Part shown: piece by piece, positions 58,929 through 64,000 of the stretch | Layout of the letters: every line of letters starts with the position of its first letter | Position numbering within the stretch: position 1 is the stretch's first letter | NCBI RefSeq assembly: GCF_000208745.1 | Contig: NC_030856.1 | Location: 6,473,464-6,537,463 of the forward strand | Direction: 5' to 3' | DNA from: Theobroma cacao | Taxonomy: Eukaryota; Streptophyta; Magnoliopsida; Malvales; Malvaceae | Length of the DNA stretch: 64,000 nucleotides | Translations under genes and position numbers: made by a program | Notes under the pieces: model-generated | Told to the model about the DNA's origin: nothing | Databases searched by the model: none | The model's input: the letters and a program-made list of their open reading frames with translations, nothing else

Positions 58929-59327
58929 TCATTTCTTCTCCAAATCCTTGGAATCCTCCTCCTTCTCTTTTTCCAATTCCTTAACAGCCTCTTCCTCAGC
59001 CTTCTTTTCGGCTCGTAAAATCGGCTCATAATAATCAGCATGAGCCTCCATACATTTCTTCAAAGCTGAGGTTGCTTCAAAGCATTTTTCCACAATATCT
59101 TGCTTGTTTTCTTCAGCTTCTCTGATGCAGTTTTCCCACCCAATAAAGCTCTCTTTGCATCCCCCTGCTTTCATGAACAAGCAAAACCCACACTCTCCTT
59201 CTTCTTCTTCTTCTTCTTCTTCTTCAGATCCTTCGTTTGGGACTTCTTCTGAGGGTTGTTTGCGTTCAGGGTCGTCCAGGGTTTTGGGATCAGGGGATTG
59301 TTTGGATTCTGGGTTTTGAGAGGACAT
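58929..59327 (-). CDS. GCK-domain protein with twin CX9C pattern (132 aa)
   Basis: The ATG at 59325-59327 starts M-S-S-Q-N-P; an upstream in-frame TTG extension is ignored. The single exon has an acidic N terminus with a nine-Glu run encoded by (TTC)n (residues 35-43). Then comes the GCK domain: CGFCLFMKAGGCKESFIGWE (46-65), with cysteines at 46, 49, 57, 67, 82 and 92. C57-X9-C67 and C82-X9-C92 form a twin CX9C arrangement, as in small proteins oxidised by the Mia40 pathway in the mitochondrial intermembrane space. The C terminus is a charged, probably helical, Lys/Glu-rich tail. GCK-domain function is poorly known, and the mitochondrial location is an inference from cysteine spacing only. 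Confidence 0.85.
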   Translation of the reverse strand: MSSQNPESKQSPDPKTLDDPERKQPSEEVPNEGSEEEEEEEEEGECGFCLFMKAGGCKESFIGWENCIREAEENKQDIVEKCFEATSALKKCMEAHADYYEPILRAEKKAEEEAVKELEKEKEEDSKDLEKK

Positions 59328-60540
59328 ATTTTTCTGGTGGAATCGGTGAGTCAGAGAGGCAGTCAAGGTTTTATTGGTGTTGCGGTGGAGGTCGACGAGG
59401 AATTTCCTTCCACGGCCTGCTTAAAACCCCTTCGAATTTTTTACTCAGTAAATGTTTTTTTATACAAATTATTTTAAAGGGCCAGGAATTGGACAACTTC
59501 TTTTTCTCTATAAGAGGACTTTTGGCCCTAATGCATTCACTAAATAATAAACGATTTCTCGTAGCACTGATTATTTCAATTATATATAAAAAAAATCACT
59601 TGAGTCTGAGTCTATTTCGATCTTAATATCTTTGGGGGAGGTCTCGTATAATTAAAGAGTTGGATATCTTTTGATATCACTTGTCATTGATATATACATT
59701 TTTAATTTAAAAAATATATTTTTAAAATAAATAAAAACTTTTACTTATAAATTTAAAATCTATTTCATCTCTTAACGATATGCGATCCGTGACATAAGAA
59801 CATGTGCAATGATACAAAGATTATAAAGCCAAATCACATTTTATTTTTCTTGTGACTTAAGTGAATTAATTAAGATTAATCAATGTTAGATGCTCCTTAA
59901 GTACATGGTTATTGTTATGGAGTTTTGGGTATTAGCTAGTAAACCATCAAAAATTTTCCAAGACAAAGCAGAAAAAGCCTTCTGCAGCAGTTAAAAAGAT
60001 TGGAAGATTACAACTCTGCTAATTAAACTGATGCATTACATTGTCAAATGTTATTACTGATAAACAACCATTAGCTTCTTTCTGATTCCAAAACAGTTGC
60101 GGAGGGAAAATAACATTTTCAAATGTTAATCTGGTTTTATGCACTGTCCATTGATTAGTAAGGGGGTCTTAACAATCCATGAGAGGAACAGCTTAGTCAA
60201 AGTCTAACTTCGATTTATTTTAGTCAATAATATACATTAGAATTTAAACTTTTGGGATAAATGGTCACTCAATTGTCTCTTTACCTAACAGGATCACATG
60301 CCAGTTTTGAAGGTCAATGTTTCCAATTGACTGATATGTTTGTCAGGACTTCTCTTCTCTAGAAGATGACTTGGGTATAAAGAGTAATTATATTGCTTCT
60401 AATACACATATACTATGTACCAAGAAAATACACATATCATATACAATACAAACTCTCACAATTTTGGTATTATCCTAACACATAAACACAAAGAAAGTTT
60501 ATTCTAATGCAAATAGATATGGTTATACATATGTTGAAAA
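59328..60540. other. GCK upstream region and kiwellin 1 downstream region
   Basis: Non-coding. The GCK promoter lies within the first few hundred bases, but no clear TATA box was identified. The 3' flank of kiwellin gene 1 (about 60350-60540) resembles that of gene 2 (62100-62269). Confidence 0.45.
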
Positions 60541-61107
60541 TCAATCATCAGCATCAGACCAGTATATATCCAATGCACCCCACTGGCTTTGAGGCACTCC
60601 CAAGGCTTTCCAAACTGCTTTAGAGGCATCCACAATGTTGTTATCACAAGGAGGCTGGTAGTCATGGTCAGAATCACACCCCATTGTAGAGTCACATTCA
60701 TCCACAACCTTGGCTCTAACACTCTTTCCATTGCCATGGATATTGATATACTTGAGACACCTTTTTTTCTTGTTGAACCATCCTGTCGACAGTGCCACCA
60801 CAGGGTCATCGTCAGAGTGGTACTGGTTGTCACATTCTGATCGACCGCCACCATCCCCACCGGCTTCAAAGCTGTTGAGTGTCAGAGTTGCCTTGGTATG
60901 GCTGGAAACCAGCGGCGAACATTCGTATGTTGTGTAAAGCTTGCCTTCTTTACAACAGTCAGAGTCATTCTCTCGGTTACATTTCCCTGGTGGAGGCTTT
61001 TTCCCTCTGATCTTGCCACTAGGCTTGCAACTCTGAGCTTCAATGCTTACAAATAGAAAAAGAAAGCAACTAAGAACTAGAACTTTTAAACAAACTTGCT
61101 TCTTCAT
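60541..61107 (-). CDS. Kiwellin / ripening-related protein, copy 1 (188 aa)
   Basis: A single exon starts at ATG 61105-61107. Residues 1-24 are a signal peptide ([17 protein letters not shown]). The mature part has ten cysteines and the kiwellin order: [96 protein letters not shown] and [19 protein letters not shown]. Kiwellins are secreted, cysteine-rich, double-psi beta-barrel proteins; maize KWL1 binds and inhibits a fungal chorismate mutase effector. Apoplastic defence is therefore likely but not shown here. A tandem partner lies 1.73 kb away (62270-62836), on the same strand, with a similar promoter. Confidence 0.92.
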   Translation of the reverse strand: MKKQVCLKVLVLSCFLFLFVSIEAQSCKPSGKIRGKKPPPGKCNRENDSDCCKEGKLYTTYECSPLVSSHTKATLTLNSFEAGGDGGGRSECDNQYHSDDDPVVALSTGWFNKKKRCLKYINIHGNGKSVRAKVVDECDSTMGCDSDHDYQPPCDNNIVDASKAVWKALGVPQSQWGALDIYWSDADD

Positions 61108-61184
61108 TTTCTTTTTCCTTCTTTGCTCTCTTTTCCTTCCTTTTTTGGATGTTCTGGTGTGAAAATTTTGCAGCTGGGGAAAAG

Positions 61185-61195
61185 CTATATATAAT
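61185..61195 (-). promoter_or_regulatory. TATA box of kiwellin copy 1
   Basis: The minus strand reads CATTATATATAGC about 80 bp before the ATG. The same spacing and TATATATAG core occur at the second copy. Confidence 0.65.
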
Positions 61196-62269
61196 GATGA
61201 GGAATGAGTTCTTCCAAATTATCTGTCTTTCCAAGTGAAATTAAGACAAAATTCTGGCCTAACCCTTTTCGTATGTTGGTTTTAATAAAATAAGGTATAT
61301 GGAGTTTTAAATTGTCATGGACTGCCTGCTTGGAGTCATAATAGAGGTAATAAAGTGTTTAAAGTATATACCATATATCCAGTCTATTAGATGTTATGGT
61401 TGAGTCATTTACTTTCTGTAGCATAATGACATACTAGTATTCTCACCTGATTGTATCCTCAGTTCTCTACCTCTCATTATTTATTCTGTAGTCATTATTT
61501 CTCTTATTCATGCGCTGCAATACTGACATTTTAGCATTAGATAACATGTATGAAATTCTTAAATAAACCATTGTTAATTTGTACTCGCCAGAATGCTAAC
61601 TTGAAGTTATTTCTCTGTTATAATTAATTTCCCTGTTGATTCATCTGTCTGTTAGGATGGTCACTGTTATGGAGTTGTAGGACTGCAGGCTGATGTGTTT
61701 CTAGCCGGTACAAAGCTTGAATCTGCAGGATTTAAAAACATAGCAAGATTGCAGTTCTAGTAAGCTGATCCAGTACATAAACAAATGTTGTTTAGAGTTC
61801 CAAAACTGAATGTTGAGTGAGGTTGCAGTTCTAATAGTAGAAAAGTTCAAATTTTAATCCTTGGCAGAACAATTTAGTCAAAGTTCAAGTTATTTCCTAG
61901 TCAATCATATATGTCCGGATTAAGGCCTTTTCATTCTGTTTAAGCTTTTGGCTAATGAATCACTTAATCATTTCTTTGATTGACAGTTATATCGTACAAC
62001 AAGGTAAAAATCCAGCTTAGAGATGCCAGTTCAAAGAAGATGTTATGGAGCATGAGCTTCCCAACTTCAATCTTTCAATTGACTGGTATGTTTAACAAGA
62101 AGGAACAAGATGGCTAAGGTTTAAGGAGTAGTTGTATTGCTTCAAATACATGTATTGAAATACAAACTCTCACATTTGTAACACTGTTGCTTACTAAAAC
62201 TAACACACACACACACAATCTTTACACCTCAATACAAATAGAAATAACATTAATGACGTTGAGAATCAA
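61196..62269. other. Spacer between kiwellin copies
   Basis: The first 200 bp (promoter of copy 1) match the promoter of copy 2: AAT-AAGACAAA, TGGCCT-AACCCTT, TATATGGAGT, GTC-TGGACTGC and AATAGAGGTAAT. The rest shows no gene. An (AC)n run lies at about 62203-62216. Confidence 0.6.
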
Positions 62270-62836
62270 TCAAGTATCGGACCAGTATATATCAATTTCA
62301 CCCCACTGGCTTATAGGCACTCCCAAGGCCTTCCAAACTGCTTTTGAGGCAACCACAATGTTGTTATGACAAGGAGGATAGTAATCGTGGGCAGCATCAC
62401 ACCCCATTGTAGAGTCACATTCACCGACAACCTTAGCCTTGACACTCTTCCCATTGCCATGGATATCGATATACTTGAGACACCTTTTTTTCTTGTTGAA
62501 CCATCCTGTTGAAAGTGCCACCACAGGTTGATCATCAGAATGGTACTGATTGTCACACTTGGATGGGGCACTGCCATCTCCTCCGGCTTCGAAGCTGTTA
62601 AGTGTTAGAGTTGCCTTTGTGTGGTTGGAAACCGGTGGTGAACATTTGTATGTTGTGTAAAGCTGGCCTTCTTTACAACAACCAGGGTCATCCTCAATGG
62701 TACATTGCCCTGATCGAGGTTTCTTCGCTCTTATCTTGCCACTAGGCTTGCAAGTTTGAGCTTTAACTTCGAAACTTAGCAAAAGAAAAAGAAAGCAAAC
62801 CAGAATTAGAACACTAGAATAGGCTTGTTTCTTCAT
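62270..62836 (-). CDS. Kiwellin / ripening-related protein, copy 2 (188 aa)
   Basis: The protein has the same length and design as copy 1: a signal peptide ending EVKA|QTC, all ten mature cysteines in the same places, and the [14 protein letters not shown] and [14 protein letters not shown] cores. Differences cluster in the exposed N-terminal part (RAKKPRSGQCTIEDDPG) and in D/N-rich loops ([27 protein letters not shown]). The ATG is at 62834-62836 with a TATA box about 75 bp upstream. It is probably a functional duplicate, secreted to the apoplast. Divergence in surface segments while the core is kept is what one would expect if partners differ, but this is an inference. Confidence 0.92.
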   Translation of the reverse strand: MKKQAYSSVLILVCFLFLLLSFEVKAQTCKPSGKIRAKKPRSGQCTIEDDPGCCKEGQLYTTYKCSPPVSNHTKATLTLNSFEAGGDGSAPSKCDNQYHSDDQPVVALSTGWFNKKKRCLKYIDIHGNGKSVKAKVVGECDSTMGCDAAHDYYPPCHNNIVVASKAVWKALGVPISQWGEIDIYWSDT

Positions 62837-62907
62837 TGTTTTCCCCCTCTACTCTCTTTTCTTGCTTGTTTTTCTGGTGTGGGAAGAAAACTGGACATGG
62901 AGAAAGG

Positions 62908-62918
62908 CTATATATAAA
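62908..62918 (-). promoter_or_regulatory. TATA box of kiwellin copy 2
   Basis: The minus strand reads TTTATATATAG, at nearly the same distance from the ATG as in copy 1. Confidence 0.65.
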
Positions 62919-63883
62919 GAAGAGCTATGAGTATTCGAAGTCACCTGTTTCCTAACATGAAATCAAGACAAATTTATGGCCTTAACCCTTAATATATCTG
63001 CCAGTGATACAATAAAGCTATATGGAGTAGAACATTGTCGTGGACTGCATATGTGGAGACAGAATAGAGGTAATTAAATGTTTAAACCATAAACCAAACT
63101 GTTGTACTTTTCGAAAAGTTGTGTCTTGGTTTACATCTCTTAGCATTTCCACTTAACTACATCATGTGTCCATGTCATTTTACTATAATCCTACGTTGTT
63201 TCTCTCTTAAAAGAATTTTTAACCCATTTTTCCTGTGCTATTTTAGTGCTATTCTACTTTGCATAATCTCACAACCATGTACATTTAAGTACAAGATACC
63301 CTTCCTTAGTATATGCTGCAGCTTTAAGATAAATTATTAATTACATTTTAAGTTGTTGAATTCTTGTTGGGAATCTTCGCTCTTAGAAGCATCTCAAGCC
63401 AATTCCTTTGCTTGTCATAGAAACACAAATTCCATTTTCTTGATTCAGTGGTATGCAAGTAGGAGTTATTGGCTTAGTATAATTAGGTACAAAATGGGGG
63501 AATCCTCATCAGGATGTGCCACGTGATCTTCAGGACGGAAAAGGAAGCTTTTTTGATGAAATTTTGTCAGATTCAAATCAGGGAACATCCAGTGTATTCT
63601 TTGCTTCCAGTTTCAATAAACGAACAAACATTATATAAAAAATGCCTCAAACCTTTTACCTGATCAGTTACTGGAATCTGAAATAGAGCTATATTTGAGA
63701 ATAATCACTTAGTTCAGCATTTGAGAGTTTCAGAGAACAAGGTATATATTATCATACAAGTTCAGAGACTGCTTCCAACAAGGAAAACAATTAACAGGTA
63801 GCAACTGGAAGCTTTTGATAGATATCAAACTCTTTAAAACATCAATTCTTCCAAATTTCCATATCAAATTGACATTGAATAGC
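62919..63883. other. Upstream region of kiwellin copy 2 and intergenic
   Basis: Positions 62919-63090 are a duplicated promoter. The rest has no recognisable gene. A GCCACGTG G-box lies near 63518. Confidence 0.5.
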
Positions 63884-64000
63884 TTACATTGCATAGAAAG
63901 TTATTTCAAGAAGGCAATCGTTTGCACCAGTCATCATGCACCACTTGCATATAAACGGGTCCATTCCTTTGCTGCGCAAGTCAAGGAAATCAAGAACAGT
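63884..64000 (-). CDS. Possible 3'-terminal exon of an unidentified gene (partial)
   Basis: From the window edge the minus strand reads 38 codons without a stop and ends in TAA (63884-63886). The peptide has coding-like character, with LDFLDLRSKGMDPFICKWC followed by MMTGANDC, including a C-x-x-C pair. I do not recognise the protein. It is too short to distinguish firmly from chance. Confidence 0.3.
   Translation of the reverse strand, partial: TVLDFLDLRSKGMDPFICKWCMMTGANDCLLEITFYAM

Overview
This 64 kb window is plant nuclear DNA, almost certainly from a eudicot. The evidence is spliced genes with GT..AG introns, a nuclear-type tRNA-Leu(CAA) gene, typical angiosperm families (B3, TTL, GCK, kiwellin) and hAT, Copia and Gypsy-type transposon remains. 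The repeat families and a degenerate DUF7745-like ORF look like those I associate with Malvaceae (cacao/cotton relatives). That placement is an inference. There is one long gap (5463-5936) and two single ambiguous bases (24676, 31918), both next to AT microsatellites.

Layout. Positions 1-13 kb are a nest of dead transposons: an LTR-type repeat (1-2239), a truncated hAT element on the minus strand (2240-4543), a second and longer hAT element on the plus strand (4544-9855), a fragment of a Tat/Ogre-like LTR (9856-10440) and a 5'-truncated Copia element with its 3' LTR (10441-11925). From 13.4 to 26.4 kb, three copies of a small single-exon B3-domain gene lie on the minus strand. The first and third are intact and the second is a frameshifted, transposon-truncated pseudogene. 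They are separated by Tat/Ogre-like LTR and ORF1 remains (16.6-18.6 kb) and an inverted copy of the first LTR-type repeat (19.35-20.57 kb). From 27.5 to 32.8 kb there is a three-copy family, also minus strand, of an unrecognised four-pass membrane protein; only the middle copy is intact.

Positions 33-48 kb hold no convincing protein gene. They contain AT-rich DNA, microsatellites, a 1.2 kb foldback element (45.96-47.18 kb) and two more GC-rich, unique-looking islands. The right-hand quarter is ordinary gene space: a seven-exon TPR/thioredoxin-like TTL gene (50196-53863, plus strand), tRNA-Leu(CAA) (56510-56593), a GCK-domain protein with a twin CX9C pattern (58929-59327, minus), two tandem kiwellin/ripening-related genes (60541-61107 and 62270-62836, minus), and the last codons of an unidentified minus-strand gene at the right edge.

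The genes do not form a pathway. The common theme is local duplication: B3 x3, membrane protein x3, kiwellin x2, each carrying copied flanking DNA, with transposons breaking some of the copies. The best candidates for something undescribed are the four-pass membrane family, with its intron difference between copies, and the small stand-alone B3 proteins.
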